This document shows positions 7,524-14,723 of a DNA stretch of 25,338 bases, piece by piece; positions within the stretch are counted from its first letter, which is position 1; the number at the start of each line of letters is the position of its first letter. The translations under genes were made by a program, and so were the position numbers. The notes beneath the pieces are model-generated. The model was given only the letters and a program-made list of their open reading frames with translations. It was not told the origin of the DNA and searched no databases. The stretch covers positions 1 to 25,338 of the forward strand of contig CAYPOV010000019.1 of the NCBI GenBank assembly GCA_964412385.1, read 5' to 3'. Origin of the DNA: JBGSYN01 sp964412385 (lineage in GTDB: Bacteria > Pseudomonadota > Alphaproteobacteria > Geminicoccales > Geminicoccaceae).

Positions 7524-8606
7524 ATGACAACCCGGACAATCATGAACGACGCGGCAATACAATCGACTTCTCCCTCGGATCTCGCCCAATCGATCGAAAC
7601 GGATATCATCATTGTCGGCGCGGGCCCGGTCGGTCTGTTCGCGGTGTTCGAAGCGGGACTCCTCGGGCTCAAATGTCATCTCGTCGACAATTTGGACAAG
7701 ATCGGAGGCCAGTGCGCAGAGCTTTATCCCGACAAGCCGATCTACGATATTCCGGCGGTTCCGAGTTGTACCGGCCAGGAACTCATCGACCGGCTCTATG
7801 AGCAATGCGCACCTTTCGATCCCGTGTTTCACCTCAATCAACAGGCCGAGGCACTCGATAAGGAAGCCGATGGCCGCTGGACACTTAGGACCAGCCATGG
7901 AACACGCCTCACCGCACCCTGCATCGCCATCGCCGCAGGTGCCGGAAGTTTCGTGCCACGCCGTATTCCGATCGATGGAGCAGAGGCGTTGGAGGGGACT
8001 TGCTTGTTCTATTCGGTACGCCGCCGCGAGGACTTTCGTGGCCGCAACATTCTTGTAGCAGGTGGCGGCGACTCGGCACTCGATTGGTTGATCAACCTCC
8101 AACCCATCGCGGAATCGATCACCCTCCTCCACCGCCGGGACCAGTTTCGAGCGGCACCCGATTCGGTTGCCAAAATGCATGATCTGGTCGATCGAGGCGA
8201 AGCTAAGTTCCAACTCGGCCAAATCACCGGGTTTCAAGCAGATAACGGTCAGTTAACCGCCGTGAGCATTAAGCACGATAATGTCGACTCGGCCGTATCC
8301 TGTGACACGGTGCTGGCCTTTTTCGGCTTAAAGATGGAGCTTGGGCCGATCGCCGAATGGGGCCTCAATTTGGATCGAAACCTCATTCCCGTCGAAACCG
8401 AAAGCTACGAGACCAATGTTCCGGGCATCTTTGGTATCGGAGACGTCGTAACGTACCCCGGAAAGCTCAAGCTGATCTTATCGGGGTTTCACGAGGGGGC
8501 CCTGATGTGCCAGAAGGCATTCAAATATTGTAGGCCCGATGATCGTCTCATTTTTCGATACACGACGTCGTCGAGCGAGCTTCACAAGAGATTGGGCGTT
8601 TCCTGA
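7524..8606 (+). CDS. Ferredoxin-NADP reductase, thioredoxin-reductase-like type
   Basis: This flavoprotein moves electrons between NADPH and ferredoxin. The 360-residue sequence has an FAD-binding Rossmann motif (DIIIVGAGPVGLFAVFEAG), the family segment IGGQCAELYPDKPIYDIP, a second dinucleotide-binding motif (NILVAGGGDSALDW) and a C-terminal FAD motif (NVPGIFGIGDVVTYPGKLKL). There is no CxxC redox pair in the central domain, which separates it from thioredoxin reductase and fits the FNR type known from Rhodopseudomonas and Bacillus YumC. The ferredoxin gene starts 1 base after its stop, so the reductase and its probable partner are made together. ATG codons at 7524 and 7542 are both plausible. 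It is divergent from ppx/gppA, with ~250 bases between them. Confidence 0.93.
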   Translation: MTTRTIMNDAAIQSTSPSDLAQSIETDIIIVGAGPVGLFAVFEAGLLGLKCHLVDNLDKIGGQCAELYPDKPIYDIPAVPSCTGQELIDRLYEQCAPFDPVFHLNQQAEALDKEADGRWTLRTSHGTRLTAPCIAIAAGAGSFVPRRIPIDGAEALEGTCLFYSVRRREDFRGRNILVAGGGDSALDWLINLQPIAESITLLHRRDQFRAAPDSVAKMHDLVDRGEAKFQLGQITGFQADNGQLTAVSIKHDNVDSAVSCDTVLAFFGLKMELGPIAEWGLNLDRNLIPVETESYETNVPGIFGIGDVVTYPGKLKLILSGFHEGALMCQKAFKYCRPDDRLIFRYTTSSSELHKRLGVS

Positions 8607-8607
8607 C

Positions 8608-8922
8608 ATGGCAACACTTCACGTCACGGACCGTGACGGCGGAACTCACGAATTGGAAGGTATTGTCGGTTGGACCTTGATGGAGATTATTCGAGAGAAT
8701 GACCTACCGATCGAGGCGGCTTGCGGCGGATGCTGTGCATGCGCGACCTGCCATCTCTATGTCGACAAGGAATGGCTGGCCAAACTCACCCCGCCCGAAT
8801 CGGATGAAAATCTGATGCTGGACGAGGCCTTCGAGGTCGCTGACAGCTCAAGGCTGGGATGCCAGATCACGTTCACCAAAGAGCTCGACGGGTTGAAGGT
8901 GACATTGGCGCCGGAGTTCTAG
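8608..8922 (+). CDS. 2Fe-2S ferredoxin, adrenodoxin/putidaredoxin type
   Basis: This small (104-residue) cytoplasmic electron carrier has the canonical cluster ligands Cys39-x5-Cys45-x2-Cys48 in ACGGCCACATCHLYV, plus Cys85 in SSRLGCQITF. Two further cysteines (42 and 43) lie inside the loop. The beta-grasp pattern and the segment PPESDENLMLDEAFEV are typical of type VI or ISC-type ferredoxins that serve P450s, dioxygenases or Fe-S assembly. The ATG lies one base after the FNR stop, so the pair is translationally linked and the upstream FNR is the likely reductase. A longer open frame from 8539 overlaps FNR coding and is not used. Confidence 0.93.
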   Translation: MATLHVTDRDGGTHELEGIVGWTLMEIIRENDLPIEAACGGCCACATCHLYVDKEWLAKLTPPESDENLMLDEAFEVADSSRLGCQITFTKELDGLKVTLAPEF

Positions 8923-8971
8923 CAGAAAAGCTCAGACAGCCGGGCTCCACAACCACGCCCGATAGCAGCTC

Positions 8972-9421
8972 CTATGCAGACCTCGTCCATCGCTTGGTGC
9001 AACCTTGACTTTGCGCGTGTGTGACCATTTCCCCCAACCGTACCTCTTCCCTAGCGGCAATTTCTTCGCGCTCCTTCTTAACGATAGCGGCAGAGAGCTT
9101 GTCGTAGACGCGAACCTGACGATGGCTCTTTAGAATCCGCTCCAGGATCTCCAGCCTTTGTGCTTCCAAGGCACTCTTTTGGCCTTGATGGCGTTGGTGT
9201 TGGCGCACTAGGCGTCGGTTGAACGAGAACCAATTGGTGAGGCCCGAGCCATTCGAGGCGATTGATCCGAATTCTCGCGCTTGCGCCTCGCCAGAGGCGG
9301 TTTGATGTTCCCGAAGCCGGGCGAGTTCACCGTCGATCTCGGCAAGCGACTGTTGACGACGACGTAGATCGGCCCGTGCAAGATCAGTCAGCACTCGAAC
9401 GGTTCGTTTTGTGGAACTCAT
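8972..9421 (-). CDS. fliJ: FliJ-like flagellar export chaperone/stalk protein
   Basis: The 149-residue protein is charged, rich in Arg, Glu and Gln, and predicted to be almost wholly alpha-helical coiled coil (e.g. LARADLRRRQQSLAEIDGEL; AAIVKKEREEIAAREEVRLG). It starts 4 bases after the fliI stop. FliJ is the coiled-coil stalk that links the FliI ATPase ring to the export gate FlhA and recycles chaperones. FliJ proteins are poorly conserved, so the assignment rests on size, helical character and position directly after fliI. Confidence 0.7.
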   Translation of the reverse strand: MSSTKRTVRVLTDLARADLRRRQQSLAEIDGELARLREHQTASGEAQAREFGSIASNGSGLTNWFSFNRRLVRQHQRHQGQKSALEAQRLEILERILKSHRQVRVYDKLSAAIVKKEREEIAAREEVRLGEMVTHAQSQGCTKRWTRSA

Positions 9422-9425
9422 CGAT

Positions 9426-10841
9426 CTAGCTATCGTTCGTGGTCTCTTTTGTCCGCGTTGAGGCGCTGTCTGCCAGCACCAAGTTCAACCGCTGCCGGCT
9501 TTCCTCGAGCGTCGCTCGTTCCAATGGGTGTTGTGCCAACAGCGCATCGAATTCGGGCTTAAGGCGAATCGCCTGATCAAGCGTCGGATTGGAACCGGGT
9601 TGATAAGCCCCAAGCTCGATGATCTCTTCCATTTTTGCGTATTCATGCATGAATGCTCGAGCCTGCATGACCAGACCGCGCTCCGTGTCATCATAGACGT
9701 CGGGAGCCGTGCGTGAAACGCTCTTGAGCACGTCGATTGCCGGAAATCTGCCCCGCTCGGCGATATTCCTATCCAACCAAACGTGACCGTCGAGGATACC
9801 ACGAACAGTATCGGCTACAGGCTCTGTGTGGTCATCGCCCTCGACGAGGATCGAGAATAATGCCGTAATCGATCCCTCCGCTTCCCCTGGTCCTGCCCGT
9901 TCCAAAAGGCGTGGGAGTTCTGTCAGAGCGCCGGCCGGATAACCGCGCAGGGCAGGTGGCTCGCCTGCCGCTGACCTGATCTCTCTGAGCGCCATCGCAA
10001 AACGGGTGACATTGTCGAAGAGGCAAAGAACATTGGCGCCTTGATCACGAAAATACTCGGCGACGGTCAAGGTGAGATAACCGGCCCTCCGCCGAAGGAG
10101 AGGTGAGGTATCTGAGGTTGCTGCAATCACAACGCTTCGTGGAAGGCCCTTCGGACCCAAGATGGATTGAACGAACTCGTTGAGCTCTCGGCCACGCTCG
10201 CCGATCAGGCCCACGACGATGACGTCCGCGTCGGCATGCTGTGCCATCATGGAAAGCAGCGTCGACTTGCCAACGCCAGAGCCGGCAAAGACGCCAAGTC
10301 GCTGACCTCGGCGACATGGAGTAAAGAGGTCCAATGCTCGAACCCCCAAACCGATGCGCGGACCGAGGAGCCGGCGCCTATGGGCTTCGAGCGGTGCGGC
10401 ATGCACGGAATATCCGATGGGTCCCTTGGGGAGGGCGCCAAGCGTGTCGATCGATTGTGCCATTGCATCAATGACACGTCCGCACCAGGTACGATCTGGA
10501 AAGACGAGCCGGCGATCATCTTCGAGCCGAACCTCGTCGCCGAAGGTGACACCGTGGAGGTCCCCATAAGGTAAGAGCAGGGCTTCGTCCGCTTCAAAGC
10601 CTATGACCTCGGCGTAGGTTCCCGCACCGCCTTCAAGATCTTCCGGGATGCCGATCGAGCGCTGTGCTGGCACTGCCGCATTGTGGATCCTGCAAAGATC
10701 ACCCAGTCCCAAACGTCCCGCAAGACCTGCGCAATAGACAGTATTGCCGCGCGAGGCTGTTACGGTGCCGACATAGGAATCGTAAATCGTGCTTGAGACC
10801 TCGCCTAACGCACGTCGCAATCGCAAGAATGATTGTTCCAT
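9426..10841 (-). CDS. fliI: Flagellum-specific ATP synthase FliI
   Basis: FliI is the ATPase of the flagellar type III export apparatus. The 471-residue product contains a Walker A motif (FAGSGVGKST, residues ~185-194), the Walker B region NVLCLFDNVTRFAMALREI, the family block GEPPALRGYPAGALTELPRL, and the C-terminal segment NIAERGRFPAIDVLKSVSR. The open frame begins with a TTG at 10925, but the ATG at 10841 is preferred: GAAGAG stands at the right distance upstream, and MEQSFLRLRRAL fits a FliI N-terminal helix. It heads a fliI-fliJ operon, divergent from ctrA, with a perfect CtrA box about 97 bases upstream of this start. Confidence 0.93.
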   Translation of the reverse strand: MEQSFLRLRRALGEVSSTIYDSYVGTVTASRGNTVYCAGLAGRLGLGDLCRIHNAAVPAQRSIGIPEDLEGGAGTYAEVIGFEADEALLLPYGDLHGVTFGDEVRLEDDRRLVFPDRTWCGRVIDAMAQSIDTLGALPKGPIGYSVHAAPLEAHRRRLLGPRIGLGVRALDLFTPCRRGQRLGVFAGSGVGKSTLLSMMAQHADADVIVVGLIGERGRELNEFVQSILGPKGLPRSVVIAATSDTSPLLRRRAGYLTLTVAEYFRDQGANVLCLFDNVTRFAMALREIRSAAGEPPALRGYPAGALTELPRLLERAGPGEAEGSITALFSILVEGDDHTEPVADTVRGILDGHVWLDRNIAERGRFPAIDVLKSVSRTAPDVYDDTERGLVMQARAFMHEYAKMEEIIELGAYQPGSNPTLDQAIRLKPEFDALLAQHPLERATLEESRQRLNLVLADSASTRTKETTNDS

Positions 10842-10937
10842 GACGCTCTTCACTAGCGCCACTTGGTTAACATTATCTTGTCGATTGGCGGCTTGGATAA
10901 CGCCTGCCAACACACCATCGCGCAAATGGGGCGCGCA

Positions 10938-10952
10938 TTAACGGTTGCTTAA
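10938..10952. promoter_or_regulatory. CtrA box (TTAA-N7-TTAA) in the fliI/ctrA divergent promoter region
   Basis: TTAA (10938-10941), seven bases, TTAA (10949-10952) is an exact match to the full CtrA recognition sequence known from Caulobacter and other Alphaproteobacteria. It lies almost midway between the divergent starts of fliI (10841) and ctrA (11052). CtrA autoregulates its own gene and controls flagellar operons, so both targets make sense. A weaker half match (TTAA-N7-TTGT) starts at 10867. Confidence 0.7.
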
Positions 10953-11051
10953 GGATCTTGTGCCTAGATTCACGCCATCAAGTTGCAAAGATGAAGACCG
11001 ATATTCGTTGCAGCATGCGCGGACGGTCGAGCATCTCGTATGGAGTTCGGT

Positions 11052-11786
11052 ATGCGAGCATTGGTGGTCGAGGACGATCCTGTATCGACAAGATTGATCG
11101 AGGCGGCGCTACGAAGCGAGAATATCGTTTTCGAGCCGACAGATCGAGGCGAGGACGGCATAGAGCTTGCCAAGCTTTATGATTTCGACATCATCGTTCT
11201 TGATCTAGGGTTGCCGGACATGGACGGTTATGACGTCGTCAGACGTCTGCGGGCAGCGCGTGTCGAGACCCCGGTCCTAATTCTCTCGAGCGCCGGCGAA
11301 ACCGTCGACAAAGTGCGGGGTTTGACCTGCGGTGCCGACGACTATATCACCAAGCCTTTCAACCGTTCCGAATTCATCGCCCGCATCCAGGCAATCGTTC
11401 GCCGCTCGAAGGGACATTCGGACTCCATCATTAAGACCGGCAAGCTCATGGTCAACATGGATGCCCGGTCGGTCGAGGTCGATGGGCGACGTCTTCACGT
11501 CACCGGCAAAGAATACGCCATCCTTGAGCTCCTCTCCCTGCGCAAGGGCACGACGCTGACCAAGGAGATGTTCTTGGATCATCTCTATGGCGGTATGGAT
11601 GAGCCGGAACTCAAATTCATCGACGTCTTCATTTGCAAGCTTCGCAAGAAGATTGCCTACGCTTCGTGCTGACAGCACTATATCGAGACCGTATGGGGTC
11701 GCGGCTATGTGCTGAAAGATCCAGAGAAGAAACGTGAAGACGAGGACCAGGGCAGTTCGGAAGAAGACGTCCTTGCCGTTGCCTGA
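11052..11786 (+). pseudogene. ctrA: Cell-cycle response regulator CtrA, interrupted by an in-frame TGA at codon 207
   Basis: CtrA is the OmpR-type master regulator of the alphaproteobacterial cell cycle and flagellar genes. The receiver domain is intact: the acidic pair EDD at residues 7-9, phospho-acceptor Asp51 in IIVLDLGLPDMDGYDV, and Lys101 in DDYITKPF. The DNA-binding domain runs through EPELKFIDVFICKLRKKIA, the recognition helix. At codon 207 (11670-11672) the frame hits TGA where homologs carry a Gly-Gly pair. Reading on in the same frame restores QHYIETVWGRGYVLKDPEK and an acidic tail to a TGA at 11784-11786, 244 codons in total. The short product (206 residues) would lack the wing hairpin. 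The start at 11052 has GGAG 6 bases upstream. A sequencing or DNA-damage error is possible, since TGC TGA versus GGN GGN differs by two G-to-T changes. Other genes here use TGA as stop, so recoding is unlikely. Confidence 0.85.
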
Positions 11787-11788
11787 TG

Positions 11789-11820
11789 GTTATGGGGCCC
11801 CTCGCTCGGGGCCGCATAAC
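11789..11820. terminator. Hairpin between convergent ctrA and yggT, probable bidirectional terminator
   Basis: The arms GTTATG(G)GGCCCC and GGGGCC(G)CATAAC pair over 12 base pairs with one G-G mismatch and a 6-base loop. The hairpin begins 2 bases after the downstream TGA of ctrA (11786), not after the internal TGA, which supports the longer frame as the original gene. It lacks a T-run, so termination is inferred from the stem and its position between convergent genes. Confidence 0.55.
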
Positions 11821-11842
11821 ATCCGTCAATTCCCGAGCATCG

Positions 11843-12121
11843 TCAAAGCAGGACGTCGGCCGCCAGATTGCGGATGAAGATGAGCGCGAGGATGAGTACG
11901 ACCGGTGAGATGTCGATCCCGCCGAGATTGGGCAGGATGTTTCGAATGGGCCGAAGCGCTGGCTCGGTGATCCGGTGCAAGAAGTCCCCGACCACATAAA
12001 CGAACCGATTGCCGGTGTTGATGACGTTGAAGGCAACCAGCCAGTTGAGGATGACCGATGCGATCAGCAGCCAGATGTAAATGCTGATTATACTGTCGAG
12101 AAGGCTGTAGACGGCATACAT
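11843..12121 (-). CDS. YggT family integral membrane protein
   Basis: This small inner-membrane protein of 92 residues has two hydrophobic segments: residues ~4-30 (YSLLDSIISIYIWLLIASVI) and ~68-90 (ISPVVLILALIFIRNLAADV). They are separated by the family motif FLHRITEPALRPIRNILPNLGGIDISP, which is characteristic of YggT. The family's role is not well settled; links to osmotic tolerance, cell division and membrane protein organisation have been proposed. The ATG at 12121 is taken as the start. It is convergent with ctrA, sharing the hairpin region between them. Confidence 0.9.
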   Translation of the reverse strand: MYAVYSLLDSIISIYIWLLIASVILNWLVAFNVINTGNRFVYVVGDFLHRITEPALRPIRNILPNLGGIDISPVVLILALIFIRNLAADVLL

Positions 12122-12550
12122 TTGAGATTGTTTCTCCTGGTCGGAACCGTGACATTGTCGGCGAATGCTGTCAGTCAGAATGAAGTTTTACGACCGGTCC
12201 ACATGGTTGGTTGAGACGCATCGTCGAGCGCGCTGTGTGAGTTCGGCGAACCGCCGAATTCGCGCCAGGAATGGCACCAAAAACGACGAAAGTCGACACG
12301 ACAAATATCTTCCGCAGCGTACCCGTGGCACGTGCACTTGCTAGACCAGGTGGGTGCGGCGACGTTCCGGCAAGGATGTGCCTTGTCATTGATCGATCGA
12401 CTACGTGCTCAAGATATCGAGGGATTGCTGCCCCTCGGGCTCAATCGTCACAATTCTCTCCGCTTGTGCAAGGCCCCTGGCTCTTGCAGCGGCGCTGCAG
12501 CGAAGCTTGACAGACCAGCCCTCCATCCGCATACACGGGCATCCAAACAT
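12122..12550. other. Intergenic region between yggT and tRNA-Ala
   Basis: No supported gene is seen in these 429 bases. They contain a tight inverted repeat at 12242-12258 (arms TTCGGCG and CGCCGAA, 3-base loop) with no adjacent T-run. Open frames here are short, lie in several competing frames, and have no family features. The region should include the promoters of yggT and of the tRNA gene, but no clear -35/-10 pair could be fixed. Confidence 0.4.
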
Positions 12551-12626
12551 GGGGCCGTAGCTCAGTTGGGAGAGCGCATGAATCGCACTCAAGAGGTCGT
12601 GGGTTCGACTCCCATCGGCTCCACCA
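12551..12626 (+). tRNA. tRNA-Ala (anticodon CGC)
   Basis: A complete 76-base cloverleaf including the encoded CCA end. The acceptor stem GGGGCCG/CGGCTCC contains the G3-U70 wobble pair that identifies alanine tRNAs; the D-arm starts GCTC, and the T-arm is GTGGG-TTCGACT-CCCAT. The anticodon loop ATCGCAC gives CGC, decoding GCG. The anticodon stem CATGA/TCAAG has one A28-A42 mismatch, the only irregularity. Frames overlapping it on both strands are the familiar spurious tRNA-derived ORFs. Confidence 0.93.
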
Positions 12627-13557
12627 TGACATCTCCCAAGATCACTTTAATGCAATTTCGTAGCGAACGAAGCCGATGATTGTTACCACAATGGCTGCCA
12701 CGTTCAGGGTCTAACAGGATTGGATGCTCACGGACGGAGGTTGGTTTGCCAAACAAATCCTCCAAAAAACCAAGCAGCTCGCATATCCCAGAAAGATTTA
12801 TCCCTGACGTAACGTCCCACGCCATCATCGGACGCATCACCAACGAACTCATCAGCTCCTGATGGTATCACCGTCGCACGCACTTCCTGTGTGATAGGGC
12901 GAAATCTTCAAGCCAACTCCACGACCTGAAGGACGCTCGTGCCGCGCGTGCGCTGTTAGGCTCACGGTAAATGGTGCAGACATCGTCGACAAGGATCTGG
13001 CTGAGCGTCTGGTTACGTTTTGAAGATGCCGTAAAGTTGTGGCGGTCGGAAAGTTCGGCGAATCAAGGAATAGGTGAAAGATCCGGAGGCGTAAACGGCT
13101 GTAGACGAGACACAGTCCGCGAAACTCGCGGACTAGGCGTCCAGCTTTGGGTCCAGATGCCACAATGTTGTAAAATCGAGAACGGCCAAGTATTCGCATC
13201 GGTAAATTCCCCAGAATCTAAATCCAATAGCAAGTTAGCCCCATTCATTTCAGTCGTGAACGGGAGGTAGGGCCCACCATACAGTGCAACTGACCGGGCT
13301 CCCGAGTTCGAGGCAGCCAGGTTATTGCGATTGACCTATCAACATCTGCGCATGGCTGTTTGGGGGGGGATTCCAAGTAGAAATATCGATATCGACGAAT
13401 ATTTATGGGAGTGTTTTTGTGTTCTTGAGTCCCTGCAATAGCACTCCTGACCGCGTGAGCGCTGTACTCGCCATAGTCACATTGCAATAACTCAACGATG
13501 CGAGGCGGGTGATTGGCCCCCTCAGCGGTCGTTGCGGGCGTGTACAGTCTCTCTTTC

Positions 13558-13605
13558 CAAGGTCATCGATCGCATCCCTCTCTGCCTTCAAGGTCATCGA
13601 TCGCA
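13558..13605. repeat. Direct repeat of 17 bases, two copies
   Basis: CAAGGTCATCGATCGCA occurs at 13558-13574 and again at 13589-13605, a period of 31 bases. A third weaker echo (CCATCGATTGCG) follows at 13613-13624. There are too few copies for a CRISPR array. The repeat unit contains the palindrome ATCGAT. Confidence 0.6.
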
Positions 13606-13626
13606 GCTAACTCCATCGATTGCGTT

Positions 13627-13863
13627 CTAGGGCCGAACGAGCTCGTCAGACCATTCCTGATGAGGCTCGAAGTGATCCAGTTGTGCAGCCGTCGCTGGCG
13701 TTGCGACGGCAAGCGGATTGGCGCTGATGGCTCGCATCAATTCGCGTCTGCTGGCGCTCGTTCCGCCGCCTTTTGCCAAGATCCGTTGCATGCGTTGATC
13801 GACCATCGCGCTCGCCAGCACTGCCATCATGCGTGTTCGTGGCGCGACCGTGATGTACCTGCC
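13627..13863 (-). pseudogene. Possible C-terminal gene remnant of unknown function
   Basis: The minus-strand frame from ~13863 to the stop at 13627 reads RYITVAPRTRMMAVLASAMV, then ASRRELMRAISANPLAVATP, ending SDELVRP. It looks more like protein than the surrounding frames (balanced charge, amphipathic helices), but no family is recognised. In-frame ATG codons at 13830 and 13827 lack a ribosome binding site, and the frame is closed by a stop upstream of ~13885. It could be the tail of a decayed gene or a chance frame. Confidence 0.25.
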
Positions 13864-13934
13864 CCTTCGCTCGTCCCTTTAACGCCTATCTTTTGGTATC
13901 AAAACTCGTGAGCGGACACGCGATCCCTCGCCCC

Positions 13935-14651
13935 CTAGTCGTTCAGGGCCACGGTATGGTCCAGGGGCATGCCGAGCTTTTCATAGAATGCGCGGCGCAT
14001 GATGCGGTCCTTGTGCTGGATCCTATAGGCCCGATCGGCCACTTCAGCGGCATGAGCTTGCGGGATGACCATGACACCGTCGTCATCGGCGATGATCACG
14101 TCACCCGGATCGACGGTGACCCCGGCGCAGTTGATGCGTTGATTGAAGCTCTCCATCTCGAGGCGTCCAGCCATGTGGGTGGGGGAGCGAAGGGTACAGA
14201 AGACGGGAGACTGCTGAAGAATACATTCCCCTGAATCGCGGCAGGCGCCATCGATGACAAAGCCCACTGTACCTTTGATCTTGGCGCTGAGCACATTGTT
14301 GGAGCCCAAAAGGCCCGGGCGGGTGCGCTTGCAATCGATCACCATGACCTCGTCCGGCTTGCCCATGGCGGGACCACCTTTCCAGAGGGCATCGGGATGG
14401 GCGTTGCCCTGGGCGTCTTTTTTGTACTGGCGGTCGTCGAACTCGTCGTAGCTGAGATAGGGAACGGGGTTTCTGTGCGGCCGTAGCGAGGCGGTGGTGG
14501 CGATGCCGGCGAAAACAATGCCTGGAAACATCGGGCGCATGGCAGTGTCCATCTCGTAGCGTTCTTGCAGGCCCATGGAATCGAGAGCATCCGCCACATC
14601 GGACGTTCGGACCTTGCGTATGGTTTCGAGAACCCCTGGTGGCACGCTCAT
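13935..14651 (-). CDS. RraA-like protein, probable HMG/oxaloacetate-type class II aldolase (copy 1)
   Basis: The RraA fold covers two groups: the RNase E inhibitor RraA, and metal-dependent aldolases such as 4-hydroxy-4-methyl-2-oxoglutarate aldolase, which release pyruvate. This 238-residue protein has TSDVADALDSMG near residue 17, the core GTVGFVIDGACRDSGE with Arg138-Asp139 followed by Glu142 (the R-D-x2-E/D element of the aldolase group), and DPGDVIIADDDGVMVIP near 181-197. The R-D-x2-E element and the catabolic neighbours favour an aldolase over RNase E control. The ATG at 14651 is preceded by AGGGGAGGATC, an excellent ribosome binding site. It is the last gene of a minus-strand group with the CitE-like and CaiB genes, 72 bases after the former. 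Confidence 0.85.
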   Translation of the reverse strand: MSVPPGVLETIRKVRTSDVADALDSMGLQERYEMDTAMRPMFPGIVFAGIATTASLRPHRNPVPYLSYDEFDDRQYKKDAQGNAHPDALWKGGPAMGKPDEVMVIDCKRTRPGLLGSNNVLSAKIKGTVGFVIDGACRDSGECILQQSPVFCTLRSPTHMAGRLEMESFNQRINCAGVTVDPGDVIIADDDGVMVIPQAHAAEVADRAYRIQHKDRIMRRAFYEKLGMPLDHTVALND

Positions 14652-14723
14652 ATGATCCTCCCCTGGTCGCTGGTTTGTGGGTGCAAGATCGTGAATTCCG
14701 GTCCTAGCGCAAGGATCATGTTC

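Larger units (their letters stand above)
12627..13934. other. Gene-poor region downstream of tRNA-Ala
   Basis: About 1.3 kb without a convincing intact gene. Between roughly 12860 and 13500 the sequence has lower GC than the neighbouring genes, includes an 8-G homopolymer near 13363, and its open frames do not look like proteins. The part next to the RraA-like gene (13627-~13860, minus strand) may hold the tail of a decayed gene and is listed separately. No copy of the tRNA 3' end, which would mark an integrated element, was found. The position after a tRNA gene and the lack of genes fit an eroded insertion site. Confidence 0.5.

Noticed and set aside
10842..10925. Longer FliI starting at TTG 10925.
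   Set aside because: There is no ribosome binding site, and the extra 28 residues do not resemble a FliI N-terminus; the ATG at 10841 has a good site.
11670..11672. TGA recoded as tryptophan or selenocysteine in ctrA.
   Set aside because: Other genes here (fliW, the GT41 gene, the FNR gene) end in TGA, no selenocysteine-insertion hairpin is evident, and the expected residue is glycine.
12441..12852. Open frames overlapping the tRNA gene on both strands (peptides such as SRWESNPRPLECDSCALP, AVAQLGERMNRTQEVVG and VEPMGVEPTTS).
   Set aside because: These are the classic spurious proteins produced by translating tRNA genes and their flanks; the tRNA explains the sequence fully.
13558..13605. 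Possible CRISPR array.
   Set aside because: Only two repeat copies with a 14-base spacer are present, and no cas genes are in the window.
13513..13911. A 132-residue plus-strand frame in the gene-poor region.
   Set aside because: It is rich in Cys, His and Arg as antisense or random frames are, spans the direct repeats, and has no ribosome binding site or family features.
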